The notes below the pieces were generated by a model. The model saw only the letters and a program-made list of their open reading frames with translations. It was not told where the DNA came from and did not search any database. Both the position numbers and the translations under genes were made by a program. Below are positions 43,227 to 51,167 of a stretch of 64,000 bases of DNA, piece by piece (within the stretch, counting starts at the first letter, position 1; the number at the start of each line of letters is the position of its first letter). Origin of the DNA: CAZPUS01 sp964589825 (GTDB lineage Bacteria; Fibrobacterota; Chitinivibrionia; Chitinivibrionales; WJKA01); the NCBI GenBank assembly GCA_964589825.1, contig CAZPUS010000011.1, positions 1-64,000 of the forward strand, written 5' to 3'.

Positions 43227-45458
43227 TTACGACTCATCCGCATCCTGTCGAGCCTTACACTGCGGACAGCGATAGTAGTTTCCCCGTGATTTCGTTTCTT
43301 TATAACCCATGACCGCGCAACCGCATTTTTCACATGTACGGGAAACGGGCTGGTCCCACATCGCGAACGTGCAGTCCGGGTAATTGCTGCATGAGTAGAA
43401 GATCTTACCCCGTCGTGACCGTCGTTCGGTAAGCTCTCCGTTGCACTCCTGCTGGGGACAACTAACACCGGTGGTGATAGGCTTGGTGTTGGTGCAGTCG
43501 GGATAGCGCGAACAGCCCATAAAGCGCCCGTTTCGGTGAGAAATGATAGACATCGGCGCACCGCATTTTTCACATGTTTCGTCGGTCAGCTGTTTTTCCT
43601 GTTCCAGTGGTTCGGTGTGCCTGCAGGAGGGAAAGCCCTCACAAGCGAGAAATTTACCGTTTTTTCCCCATTTGACAACCAGGTTATGTTCACCGCATTC
43701 CGGGCATATCCGATCGGTTCTTTCCTGGTATTGCTGTTTAAGCTCTTTTACCTTCGCTTTTGTCTGTTCAAGCTCATTGGCAAACGCCTCGTAAAACTGC
43801 GAGAGGGTGGTTTTCTCTTCCGCCTCACCGGCCTCGATTTTGTCGAGTTTCTCTTCCATGTCGGCGGTAAAACCTACTTCGAAAATATCGCTGAATTCGC
43901 GTACAAGGATATTCTTCACGATGGATCCGAGTTCCGTGGGTATGAATCGCTTCTGCTCCATCTCGACATACTGGCGTTTTCTGAGTGTATCGATAATCTG
44001 GGAGTATGTACTCGGACGACCGATACCTTTTTGTTCGAGTTCCCGCACCAGAGATGCTTCAGAAAAACGCGCAGGTGGCTGCGTAAAGTGCTGATTCATT
44101 TCGATTTTTTGAGCCTCGACAGTGTCGTTCTCGCGCAGGTCGGGTAAGGTTTCGTTATGTTCCTCGCGTTCCTTTTCTTTATCGTCACTCCCTATTTCGT
44201 AAAGTTTGAGAAATCCGTCGAACGTAAGAATGGAGCCTGTTGCGCGAAAAATATAGCGATCTTTTTCCATGTCGATTCTCGTATTATCGAAAAGCGCATC
44301 GCTTGCCTGGGATGCCATGAAGCGTTTCCAGATGAGCGTGTAAAGTTTGAGCTGATCTGCGGAAAGATGATTTTTTATCGTTTCCGGGGAATATTCTTTT
44401 GATGTATATACCGGACGAATTGCCTCATGCGCATCCTGTGCACCCTTCTTGCTTTTGAACATCCGGGGTTTTTCGGGTATGTACTCATCGCCTAATTGAT
44501 TTCGCAGCAGCTCTCTTGCTCCCTGTATCGCTTCGGTTGCCACACGGATAGAATCGGTACGCATGTAAGTGATAAGTCCCGTGGCACCTTCAGAGCCGAT
44601 CTCGAGCCCTTCGTAGAGCTGTTGGGCGACCATCATTGTCTTTGATGCACTAAAACCCAGACGCCTGGCCGCGTCCTGTTGCAGGGTACTGGTAATGAAC
44701 GGCGCATAAGGGCGACGGCGCTTCTGTTCTTTTTTTACCTCTTTTACGCGAAAACTCGCCCCTTTGACGGCATCATGCACTTGCTGCGCGCTTTTTTCAT
44801 CGGGAATCTCCGGACTCTTTCCGTCGATACTGTGAAGTCTTGCATGAAAGGTTTCGTTTTGAAAACGGCATATGCTCTCGATACTCCAGTACTCTTTTGC
44901 TTCAAAGGCCTCCCGTTGCTCCTCGCGTTCACAAATCAGCCTGAGTGCGACGGACTGTACCCGTCCCGCGCTCAGTCCGCGGTAGATTACTTTCCAGAGT
45001 ACCGGTGATATCTGATAGCCGACTATTCTATCGAGAATACGGCGGGCTTCCTGGGCCGCGACGCGATTCATATCGAGTTCTTTGGGATTTTCTATTGCCT
45101 GTGTCACCGCTCGTTTGGTTATTTCGTTAAAGCTTACCCGTTTGATATTACCGTTTTTTGCAGAGATCTGATTGTAGACATGATAAGCGATCGCTTCTCC
45201 CTCCCGGTCGGGGTCAGGTGCGAGATAGACCATGTCTGCCGCCTCCGCCGCCTTTTTCAGTTTTGTCAGCACCCGTTTTTTCCCTTTTGAAATAATATAT
45301 TTCGGGGTAAAATCGTGTTCGATATCGACACCAAGCTCCTTGACCGGCAGATCGATAATATGCCCCATGGTTGCTTCCACACTGAAGTCTTTGCTCAGAT
45401 ACTTAGAAATGGTTTTACACTTTGCCGGTGACTCAACCACTACAAGGTTTTTACCCAT
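43227..45458 (-). CDS. topA: DNA topoisomerase I
   Basis: A 743-residue type IA topoisomerase that relaxes negative supercoils. The Toprim domain begins VVVESPAKCKTISKYL and has the acidic triad in APDPDREGEAIA. The active-site Tyr is in GLITYMRTDS. Four zinc-ribbon modules close the protein, from CPECGEHNLVVKWGKNGKFLACEGFPSCR (in parts) to CEKCGCAVMGY ... YRCPQC; the last resembles a plain ribbon, the others are topoisomerase type. The order topA-trmFO on one transcript is seen in several phyla. Confidence 0.96.
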   Translation of the reverse strand: MGKNLVVVESPAKCKTISKYLSKDFSVEATMGHIIDLPVKELGVDIEHDFTPKYIISKGKKRVLTKLKKAAEAADMVYLAPDPDREGEAIAYHVYNQISAKNGNIKRVSFNEITKRAVTQAIENPKELDMNRVAAQEARRILDRIVGYQISPVLWKVIYRGLSAGRVQSVALRLICEREEQREAFEAKEYWSIESICRFQNETFHARLHSIDGKSPEIPDEKSAQQVHDAVKGASFRVKEVKKEQKRRRPYAPFITSTLQQDAARRLGFSASKTMMVAQQLYEGLEIGSEGATGLITYMRTDSIRVATEAIQGARELLRNQLGDEYIPEKPRMFKSKKGAQDAHEAIRPVYTSKEYSPETIKNHLSADQLKLYTLIWKRFMASQASDALFDNTRIDMEKDRYIFRATGSILTFDGFLKLYEIGSDDKEKEREEHNETLPDLRENDTVEAQKIEMNQHFTQPPARFSEASLVRELEQKGIGRPSTYSQIIDTLRKRQYVEMEQKRFIPTELGSIVKNILVREFSDIFEVGFTADMEEKLDKIEAGEAEEKTTLSQFYEAFANELEQTKAKVKELKQQYQERTDRICPECGEHNLVVKWGKNGKFLACEGFPSCRHTEPLEQEKQLTDETCEKCGAPMSIISHRNGRFMGCSRYPDCTNTKPITTGVSCPQQECNGELTERRSRRGKIFYSCSNYPDCTFAMWDQPVSRTCEKCGCAVMGYKETKSRGNYYRCPQCKARQDADES

Positions 45459-45540
45459 ACAAATTATCCTTCACTTATTAATTATTAATGCACTGACGCA
45501 ATATACAAATACCGAACCAATGCGACGATTTAAATTCCGG

Positions 45541-46143
45541 TTATACGTGGTAGCGGTCGGAAAAAAAAGTGACAATTGCGCTGTCGTAAGTACTCGTGTG
45601 TTTAAAGGCCTTGACAGCAAGATCTTGTCGGGTGGAAAGATCGGTTCCCCCTTCCCGGGATATCTGCTGCGCAATCCGCGGGTAATCGGTCGGTTCGACG
45701 ACCACGGTGACATACTGGTGGTTTTTTGCGGCGCTTCGTATCATTGTCGGGCCACCGATATCGATATTCTCGATGGCGTCATTCGTTTCGACATTGGGAT
45801 CGGCGACTGTTTTTTCAAACGGATAGAGATTCACGACCACGAGATCGATTGGCGCAATGGAATGGTCCCGGCTTTCGTGTATATCGCCGTCGTGGTCCCG
45901 GCGGAAAAGAAGACCCCCGTGGATTTTGGGGTGAAGCGTCTTGACGCGTCCATCAAAGATTTCCGGAGAGCCGGTATACTCACTTACCGCAGTAACGGCG
46001 ACGCCTCCCTGTGTCAGAGCACGCGCCGTTCCTCCGGTGGAGAGGATCTCTATTTTATGGGATTGCAGAGTTTGTGCGAACTCAACCACCCCCTCTTTAT
46101 TTGATACGCTTATCAGTGCACGACGAATGGGGCTTTTTTCCAT
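45541..46143 (-). CDS. IMP cyclohydrolase domain only (PurH N-terminal half)
   Basis: A 200-residue protein matching only the N-terminal MGS-like half of PurH, which closes FAICAR to IMP. Motifs are ALISVSNKEG, ILSTGGTARAL, GRVKTLHPKIHGGLL, DLVVVNLYPFEKT, and IENIDIGGPTMIRSAAKN, all complete. The stop follows shortly after F-x-H-T-x-x-Y-D-x-A-I, where the full-length enzyme would enter the AICAR transformylase half. That half is absent here, and the next gene downstream is topA. A separate transformylase must be coded elsewhere if this route works. Confidence 0.92.
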   Translation of the reverse strand: MEKSPIRRALISVSNKEGVVEFAQTLQSHKIEILSTGGTARALTQGGVAVTAVSEYTGSPEIFDGRVKTLHPKIHGGLLFRRDHDGDIHESRDHSIAPIDLVVVNLYPFEKTVADPNVETNDAIENIDIGGPTMIRSAAKNHQYVTVVVEPTDYPRIAQQISREGGTDLSTRQDLAVKAFKHTSTYDSAIVTFFSDRYHV

Positions 46144-46187
46144 ATATTAGTTCCCTCGGATAATGAAACATAAGTAATAAAATTATA

Positions 46188-46349
46188 CCTGAATTGAGCG
46201 AGTTTGTTTGCGGGATCTGCTGCCGGCCGTACTTCTCTTATAATTTCGAAACCTATGAGACAACCAACAAAGTCGCACCATAATATTCGAGAACACAACA
46301 GCAGCGCGGCTCACCGCAGCTTTTATCAAAATAACCGCTCAATATTAGG
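46188..46349 (+). repeat. Palindromic interspersed repeat, copy R8 (best example)
   Basis: A 162-base copy running from CCTGAATTGAGCG to CGCTCAATATTAGG. The pentamer TTATA stands immediately outside each end, the clearest target-site duplication in the window. The core GAGACAACCAACAAAG and the arm ACACAACAGCAGCGCGGCT match the other copies. Pairing of the two arms would give one long imperfect hairpin. Confidence 0.92.
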
Positions 46350-46417
46350 TTATATAAAATGGTTTATTGTACATGCCGGGGGCAAATCGGCTGCGTGCGA
46401 TCGATCCCGATTAGCTG

Positions 46418-46511
46418 TTATCCAGAGACAGAACCTTGTGGTATCTCAATCGGCAAAAGTGGAAACTCCCTGTCTTCAGGATAAAGAATGGGCATGCGCA
46501 GTGGAAATGCC
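46418..46511 (+). ncRNA. Candidate structured RNA (class unknown)
   Basis: Two hairpins follow one another. The first has the stem TTATCC-AGACAG against CTGTCT-GGATAA, 12 or more base pairs with a small bulge and a 38-base top. The second is GGCAT / ATGCC. Strand is uncertain because the stems work on both. The GGCATGC and GCCTTAA sequences faintly recall 6S RNA, but I cannot confirm it. No reading frame explains the conservation of these stems. Confidence 0.35.
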
Positions 46512-46520
46512 TTAAGTGTC

Positions 46521-46546
46521 AAAAAAAGGTGGGAAGCCTCCGACCT
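46521..46546 (-). terminator. Minus-strand terminator downstream of DUF6485
   Basis: Read on the minus strand, AGGTCGGA pairs with TCCCACCT apart from one mismatch, followed by T7. About 75 bases separate it from the DUF6485 stop, and another hairpin (GCCCTCG / CGAGGGC at 46577-46599) lies between. Confidence 0.7.
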
Positions 46547-46621
46547 AACCTTTGCCGGTATCAGTCGATAGACGGACAGCCCTCGACATTGAGCCGAGGG
46601 CGCTTTGGCTGCGACGCAGGA

Positions 46622-46825
46622 TTATATCTTTCCCGACTGTACCAGCTGTGCGAAGTTTCCGAATGATCTGTCATACGTACGCTCCACATCATCGGGGAAT
46701 ACGCATGCAGGCAGTTCCCGGGCACGAAGATGATACTGCAGGCATTCGCAGCAACGTCCCTTTCGCGGGCATGGTTCGTAGGTACAATTACAATGCTGCA
46801 TGTTTTTTTCCTGGCTGCATTCCAT
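46622..46825 (-). CDS. DUF6485 family small cysteine-rich protein
   Basis: A 67-residue protein. The cysteine pattern CNCTYEPCPRKGRCCECLQYH with ELPACVFPDDVERTYDRS in its parts is that of the DUF6485 family, found in many anaerobes, whose role is unknown. At least seven cysteines suggest binding of zinc or an iron-sulphur cluster. GGAGGTG stands five bases before the ATG, which decides the start; a longer frame upstream would enter a repeat. A terminator follows after about 75 bases. Confidence 0.85.
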   Translation of the reverse strand: MECSQEKNMQHCNCTYEPCPRKGRCCECLQYHLRARELPACVFPDDVERTYDRSFGNFAQLVQSGKI

Positions 46826-46898
46826 ACGGCACCTCCAGTATGTTTTATGGTGACGGGTGTTCGGTAAATACACTATTTTTCCATGGATAAAAATACAA

Positions 46899-47056
46899 CC
46901 TGAACAGAGGGTTGTATTGATAAACGCTGCGGTGAACCGTGCTGCTGTTGCGTTTCGGAAATGACAGGAGAACACTTTGACGGGATCTTTATTTCCGGGG
47001 ATGCAGGTGCAGTGCTGATGGAGGCAGATAACGCACACAACATCGTACAGTTCAGG
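46899..47056 (-). repeat. Palindromic interspersed repeat, copy R9 (reverse)
   Basis: A copy in reverse orientation, from CCTGAACAGAGG to CGTACAGTTCAGG. The arm AACGCTGCGGTGAACCGTGC matches the reversed right arm of R8. Flanks TACAA and CACAA agree at four of five bases. Confidence 0.8.
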
Positions 47057-47120
47057 CACAAGCTGATTTGTAATGGCGTGGCGGCTACTCATGTAATCCG
47101 AAAATAGCAGAGGGGAATGC

Positions 47121-48107
47121 ATGGATCAAATGCACTTTTATACCGATATCGTATTTCTCAATGTGCTGCTTATGGCGGCGGGCTTCCTCATGCTTGTCAA
47201 AGGCAGTGACTGGTTCGTGGAATCATCCGCCGATATCTCACGAAAGTACAATATTCCGCAGATGGTCGTCGGACTTACTATCGTGAGTATCGGAACCTCG
47301 CTTCCGGAGCTTGCGACCAACGTGTACGCCACCATTACCGGCGAGGTAGGTATTGCACTCGGAAACATTCTGGGAAGTAACATCGCCAATGTATATCTGG
47401 TACTGGGTATCGCGGTGGTCTTGTATGGCAGAATATCGATTTCGCGTAAGTTTCTTAACAGAGATGGATTGTTTCTTCTTGGAATTTATCTGCTTTTTGC
47501 GGTTTTTGCCTGGTTCCCCGCCGACACTCATATGCTCAACACCATGGAATGCGGGGTGTTTCTCCTACTGCTGGTGGGCTATTGCGTATATCTTTTTACC
47601 AATACCGATGTAATGCAAGAGGAGATGCCGGAAGAAGCGAAGCATGTTCATTTTACCCGTGCGAGCGTGGCATGGTTGTTTCTTGGTGTCGGGCTGATCT
47701 GCATAATTGTCGGTGCAAAGCTCATTGTCGATAATGTGGTCAAGATCGCGAATGATTTCGATATTCCCAAACCGATAATTTCGGCTACGGTTGTGGCATT
47801 CGGAACTTCGGTTCCCGAGCTTGCGGTTACTATCTCCGGGGTGATTAAAAAGAAAAACGCGATCGCGCTCGGCAATATAGTCGGAAGCTGTATTTTCAAC
47901 ATCCTGCTGGTACTCGGCGCGGTGGGAGTGCTCAGTAATGTGGATGTGGATTCGAATTCAATGTTCTTTCTTACCCCGCTTATGGTATCCTCAGGAGCGT
48001 TGCTGTTGCTGTTTATGCGCACCGGAAGGGCGCTGGTCAGAGTTGAAGGGGTGGTTTTTCTGGTGTTGTATTCGGCGTATATCGCGTATAATGTGGTGTT
48101 GATGTAA
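47121..48107 (+). CDS. Calcium/sodium antiporter (CaCA family)
   Basis: A 328-residue membrane carrier with about ten spans. The two alpha-repeats of the CaCA family are clear: SIGTSLPELATN with GNILGSNIANVY near the N-terminus and AFGTSVPELAVT with GNIVGSCIFNILL in the second half. Bacterial members, such as YrbG, exchange calcium for sodium or protons across the inner membrane. AGGGGAA precedes the ATG. It lies 64 bases after a palindromic repeat. Confidence 0.92.
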   Translation: MDQMHFYTDIVFLNVLLMAAGFLMLVKGSDWFVESSADISRKYNIPQMVVGLTIVSIGTSLPELATNVYATITGEVGIALGNILGSNIANVYLVLGIAVVLYGRISISRKFLNRDGLFLLGIYLLFAVFAWFPADTHMLNTMECGVFLLLLVGYCVYLFTNTDVMQEEMPEEAKHVHFTRASVAWLFLGVGLICIIVGAKLIVDNVVKIANDFDIPKPIISATVVAFGTSVPELAVTISGVIKKKNAIALGNIVGSCIFNILLVLGAVGVLSNVDVDSNSMFFLTPLMVSSGALLLLFMRTGRALVRVEGVVFLVLYSAYIAYNVVLM

Positions 48108-48132
48108 TCAAGAGGGAGGTCATTTACGTACA

Positions 48133-48747
48133 ATGAAGGTTCAGCGGTTTGATACCGGGATAAAAATAAAAACAATCTTTACGGCCGGAATCGTTGCGGC
48201 ACTGGCATGTATTTATTGTGCCGGACCGTCCACCACCCGTGCAGAACAATGGTATCCGGATACCTGGTATTCCGAGGACAATGTATACCAGAATCGTGCA
48301 CTTGGCTTCAGCCTGCATTTCAAAGGAAGATGGCATATTGTGACAGAACCGGAGGATATGAATGAAACCGGGCGGGATTTTTTTGCGCAACTGCATGAGT
48401 CGAGCTCTGAGCTCCTTTTTATGGGCACTACCGCTGATAGTGCAAAAGCGTGTCTCGGTATCGCAAGCCAGCTCAATTATCCTAATCGTCTTTTTGCGCA
48501 GAAGACACGTGAGGCGAATCTGGAAGATATCGATCAGGATTACGGCCTCAGCCAGTTCATTGCCCATAAACATGATATGGTAAAGTGGGAGTACCGAATA
48601 GGATCCCACTCTTTTGTCGAGTTCTTTTTTTTACACGATACGTACAATGTCCGCATTCGATTCTGGACCAAAGCGCGTATTTTTAGTAATTTTCTGCCTG
48701 TGTTCGAAGGGATAATGACATCGCTGGAGTATACGTACGGTTATTGA
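48133..48747 (+). CDS. Secreted protein of unknown function
   Basis: A 204-residue protein. The N-terminus is basic then hydrophobic (IFTAGIVAALACIYCAG), so it is exported; the ALAC may be a weak lipobox. The mature part, with SLHFKGRWHIV and ELLFMGTT, is reminiscent of small proteins that adopt a PsbP/LptE-like fold, but this is only a guess. It is 25 bases after the antiporter gene, so they share a transcript. Confidence 0.65.
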   Translation: MKVQRFDTGIKIKTIFTAGIVAALACIYCAGPSTTRAEQWYPDTWYSEDNVYQNRALGFSLHFKGRWHIVTEPEDMNETGRDFFAQLHESSSELLFMGTTADSAKACLGIASQLNYPNRLFAQKTREANLEDIDQDYGLSQFIAHKHDMVKWEYRIGSHSFVEFFFLHDTYNVRIRFWTKARIFSNFLPVFEGIMTSLEYTYGY

Positions 48748-49181
48748 GCTGCCACTCTTTTATGCCCTGAAGGTATAGGTCGCAACTCATACAGCAAATA
48801 CCCGCGTGCTCAAATGGAATCCGGGTTTTTAATGATTCCATTATGCATCACGGCTTCCACGATTGATGAGGAGACGTCTGTTTTTCGGCTGGGCGCCGGT
48901 ACGAAATGTATTTTTAACTGAATTGAGCGATTGCGTTAATATACGCTGCGGTGGGTCGTGCTGTGGTTGTATTCTTCCAAATATGGTGTCTTGCGGGTGG
49001 TCTGCGTATAATTTCAGGATCAAAAACCAGTGCGGAAGAGAGCTGCGGAGTGTATACCTGCATAAGCGACGTTGAGATGTGAGAGCGTGTATTGTCGTAT
49101 TCGTATCTCAGAGCCCCTTGATTTTTTACAGGTAACCATCACTACAGCCGATGATGTCTCACCTTACACGATAGAGCGATT
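48748..49181. other. Gap upstream of the Rrf2 gene
   Basis: A 434-base gap holding one reverse-oriented repeat (R10) and a short stretch after it that should carry the Rrf2 gene's promoter. A weak stem ACCCG / CGGGT with T5 near 48800-48831 might end the upstream transcript. Confidence 0.5.
48917..49078 (-). repeat. Palindromic interspersed repeat, copy R10 (reverse)
   Basis: Starts ACTGAATTGAGCG and continues with ACGCTGCGGTGGGTCGTGCTG, matching the reversed right arm. The other end has GTGCGG and GAGAGCTGCGG but the terminal bases have decayed. Confidence 0.7.
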
Positions 49182-49661
49182 GTGATTAAGTTTTCAACAA
49201 AATGCCGCTATGGTCTCCGGGCGCTTGCCACTATTGCCAGGTCGCCGGAAGATGTCCCGGTCAAAGGCAGAGAGATCGCGCGGCAGCAGCATTTTTCAGA
49301 GAGTTATCTTGAAAACATATGCATGATACTTAAATCAAAAGGATTTATAGCCACAGTGCGTGGAGCACACGGCGGGTATATGCTTGCTCGCAGCGCCTCG
49401 CAGATCGTGATCCGCGATGTGGTCGAAGCGCTCGAGGGTCCGATATCACTGGTCGATTGTCTGGATGACTGCAAACGCTGTACTCATGAAGACGATTGTG
49501 TAACCAGGGCTATGTGGAAAACACTGCGACACGCCATTGTCGGGATACTCGACAAGATGACGCTGGAGGACCTGCTTCAATTTTCGGATACAAAAAGCGA
49601 GCGGATTCTTAAAAATGCGCTCTATTCCTGGATTTGTGAAGATGGCGAAAAACCGGTATAA
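49182..49661 (+). CDS. Rrf2 family transcriptional regulator with cysteine cluster
   Basis: A 159-residue regulator. The winged helix fills the first 80 residues: YGLRALATIA, IARQQHFSESYLENI, L-K-S-K-G-F-I-A-T-V-R-G-A-H-GGY. Then come four cysteines at 93, 97, 100 and 106, which in relatives such as IscR, NsrR and RsrR bind an iron-sulphur cluster and sense redox state. It starts with GTG and no strong ribosome site. It is followed by a palindromic repeat and then nadA, whose product also needs a 4Fe-4S cluster, so regulation of nadA is plausible but not shown. Confidence 0.88.
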   Translation: MIKFSTKCRYGLRALATIARSPEDVPVKGREIARQQHFSESYLENICMILKSKGFIATVRGAHGGYMLARSASQIVIRDVVEALEGPISLVDCLDDCKRCTHEDDCVTRAMWKTLRHAIVGILDKMTLEDLLQFSDTKSERILKNALYSWICEDGEKPV

Positions 49662-49671
49662 GTTACTGTTA

Positions 49672-49832
49672 CCTAAATTGAGCGATTTTATTTGCGAAAT
49701 CTGCTGCAATCCGCATTCCTCTTATTTTCTCTAAAACCATGAGATAACCAACAAGGTTGCCCCATACTTTTCGAGACCACAATAGCAGCACGACTCACCG
49801 CAGCGTTCATCGACACAATTGCTCAATTCAGG
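49672..49832 (+). repeat. Palindromic interspersed repeat, copy R11
   Basis: A full copy of 161 bases, from CCTAAATTGAGCG to GCTCAATTCAGG. The core GAGATAACCAACAAGGTTG and arm ACAATAGCAGCACGACT are near consensus. The flanks TGTTA and TTTTA agree at four of five bases. It fills the space between the Rrf2 gene and nadA. Confidence 0.9.
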
Positions 49833-49872
49833 TTTTACACATATTCATTCACATTGTTGGAAAAAACCGCGT

Positions 49873-50772
49873 ATGAAAGATATCCTTGGGACGTTGAAAA
49901 AAGAGCGCAATGCGGTAATCCTCGCACATAATTATGAAGAAGCAGCGGTACAGGATCTTGCCGATTTTGTGGGCGACTCGCTCGAATTGAGTCGAAAAGC
50001 CGCACAAACCGATGCAGAAGTGATCGTTTTCTGCGGTGTGCGATTCATGGCGGAAACCGCGAAAATCCTTGCCCCTGACAGGACCGTATTGCTTCCGGTG
50101 GCCGAGGCCGGTTGCCCCATGGCGGACATGATAACCGTATCTGCGCTGCAGCAGCTTACCGATGCGCATCCCGACGCAACAGTCGTGTGTTACGTAAATA
50201 CTTCTGCAGAGGTAAAGGCGCATAGTGACATATGCTGTACCTCGTCCAATGCGGTGGAAGTGGTTCAAAACGCATGCCCGGAAGATCGGGAAGTTATTTT
50301 CATCCCGGACAAAAACCTGGCAGCGAATACCGCCCGGGCACTCGGACGCAGTTTTATCGTATGGCAGGGGTATTGCCCCGTACACGCGGCAATGACACTG
50401 CACGATCTCTCATGCATTCGGCAGCAGCACCCCGAGGCACTGGTTATGGTACATCCGGAATGCGATCCGGCGGTATGTGAGCGTGCGGATGCGGTGGTTT
50501 CAACTGGTGGTATGTGTCGCTATGCGCGCCAAAACCGGGCATCCGAAATAATCGTCGGTACTGAAGTGGGTATGTTGTATCGGCTGCAAAAGGAAAATCC
50601 TCGGACGCGTTTTTATCCTCTGTCTGACAGAGCAGTATGCGCGGACATGAAGCGTATCGGCCCCGAGACCGTTATTTCGTCCTTAAAGGAGAACAGGCAT
50701 GAAATCACTCTTTCGGAGGAGGTGATTCACTATGCACGAAAAAGCATTACACGGATGCTTGACATACGCTGA
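49873..50772 (+). CDS. nadA: Quinolinate synthase A
   Basis: A 299-residue enzyme that condenses iminoaspartate with dihydroxyacetone phosphate to quinolinate for NAD synthesis. It is of the short type. The three cluster-binding cysteines align with known sites: Cys81 (EAGCPMADM), Cys168 (WQGYCPVH) and Cys256 (AVCADMK). AHNYEEAAVQDLADFVGDS opens the protein. The ATG at 49873 is chosen since the longer frame extends into a repeat. No nadB or nadC is adjacent. Confidence 0.93.
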   Translation: MKDILGTLKKERNAVILAHNYEEAAVQDLADFVGDSLELSRKAAQTDAEVIVFCGVRFMAETAKILAPDRTVLLPVAEAGCPMADMITVSALQQLTDAHPDATVVCYVNTSAEVKAHSDICCTSSNAVEVVQNACPEDREVIFIPDKNLAANTARALGRSFIVWQGYCPVHAAMTLHDLSCIRQQHPEALVMVHPECDPAVCERADAVVSTGGMCRYARQNRASEIIVGTEVGMLYRLQKENPRTRFYPLSDRAVCADMKRIGPETVISSLKENRHEITLSEEVIHYARKSITRMLDIR

Positions 50773-51167
50773 AGGTCGTATCGTTTTCGGCAGCTGTGCA
50801 GGGGAAGAAGGGATTATGTATTTTTAAGGGCGTGTTTTTTATATTACTCCGCGCATGAGGGCGTATCGGCGGGATGGGGTGACTGCCTCTGTGCAGTGAC
50901 AACTCGATGGCGCAGATTGCAGACGCTTTTGCGATTAAAGGAGCGCCATTGGCGCATAAATAATCGAATTCAAATTTGAATTGCGTGATTGTTTTCATGA
51001 AAGCTGCAGTGTGCCGCCCTGTTATTATGTTCTCATAAATGACAGGTCAATCTTGTTGGGTGGTGCATCATTTACGGGAGCACAAGTGCAGTGTGGATGG
51101 CAGCAAGTTTCACGAATAAAATCGCACAGTTCAGGTCACACATTAAAGTTACCCGGCAGCTTTTATC
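50773..51167. other. Gap between nadA and metA
   Basis: This 395-base gap holds a small palindrome GCGCCATTGGCGC at about 50943, and one reverse-oriented repeat (R12) beside metA. I looked for an S-box (SAM) riboswitch before metA and saw none. Confidence 0.5.
50975..51135 (-). repeat. Palindromic interspersed repeat, copy R12 (reverse)
   Basis: The left end TTTGAATTGCGTGATTG, the arm GAAAGCTGCAGTGTGCCGC and the right end GCACAGTTCAGG place it in the family, reversed. The left terminus has lost its CC. It lies about 30 bases upstream of metA. Confidence 0.75.

Larger units (their letters stand above)
46144..46621. other. Intergenic region with repeat and RNA-like hairpins
   Basis: A 478-base gap between the purH-like gene and DUF6485, both on the minus strand. 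From left to right it holds repeat R8, about 60 bases without feature, then a series of stable hairpins described separately and a minus-strand terminator. Confidence 0.7.

Noticed and set aside
46418..46621. Signal recognition particle RNA or tmRNA
   Set aside because: The conserved GGAAGCAG loop of SRP RNA and the tmRNA ends are absent.
46622..47122. Longer minus-strand frame including DUF6485
   Set aside because: The upstream 99 codons lie in repeat R9 and the antiporter's leader; the GGAGGTG and family alignment set the start at 46825.
50773..51167. SAM riboswitch upstream of metA
   Set aside because: No S-box core or terminator was visible; the gap is a repeat copy and a small palindrome.
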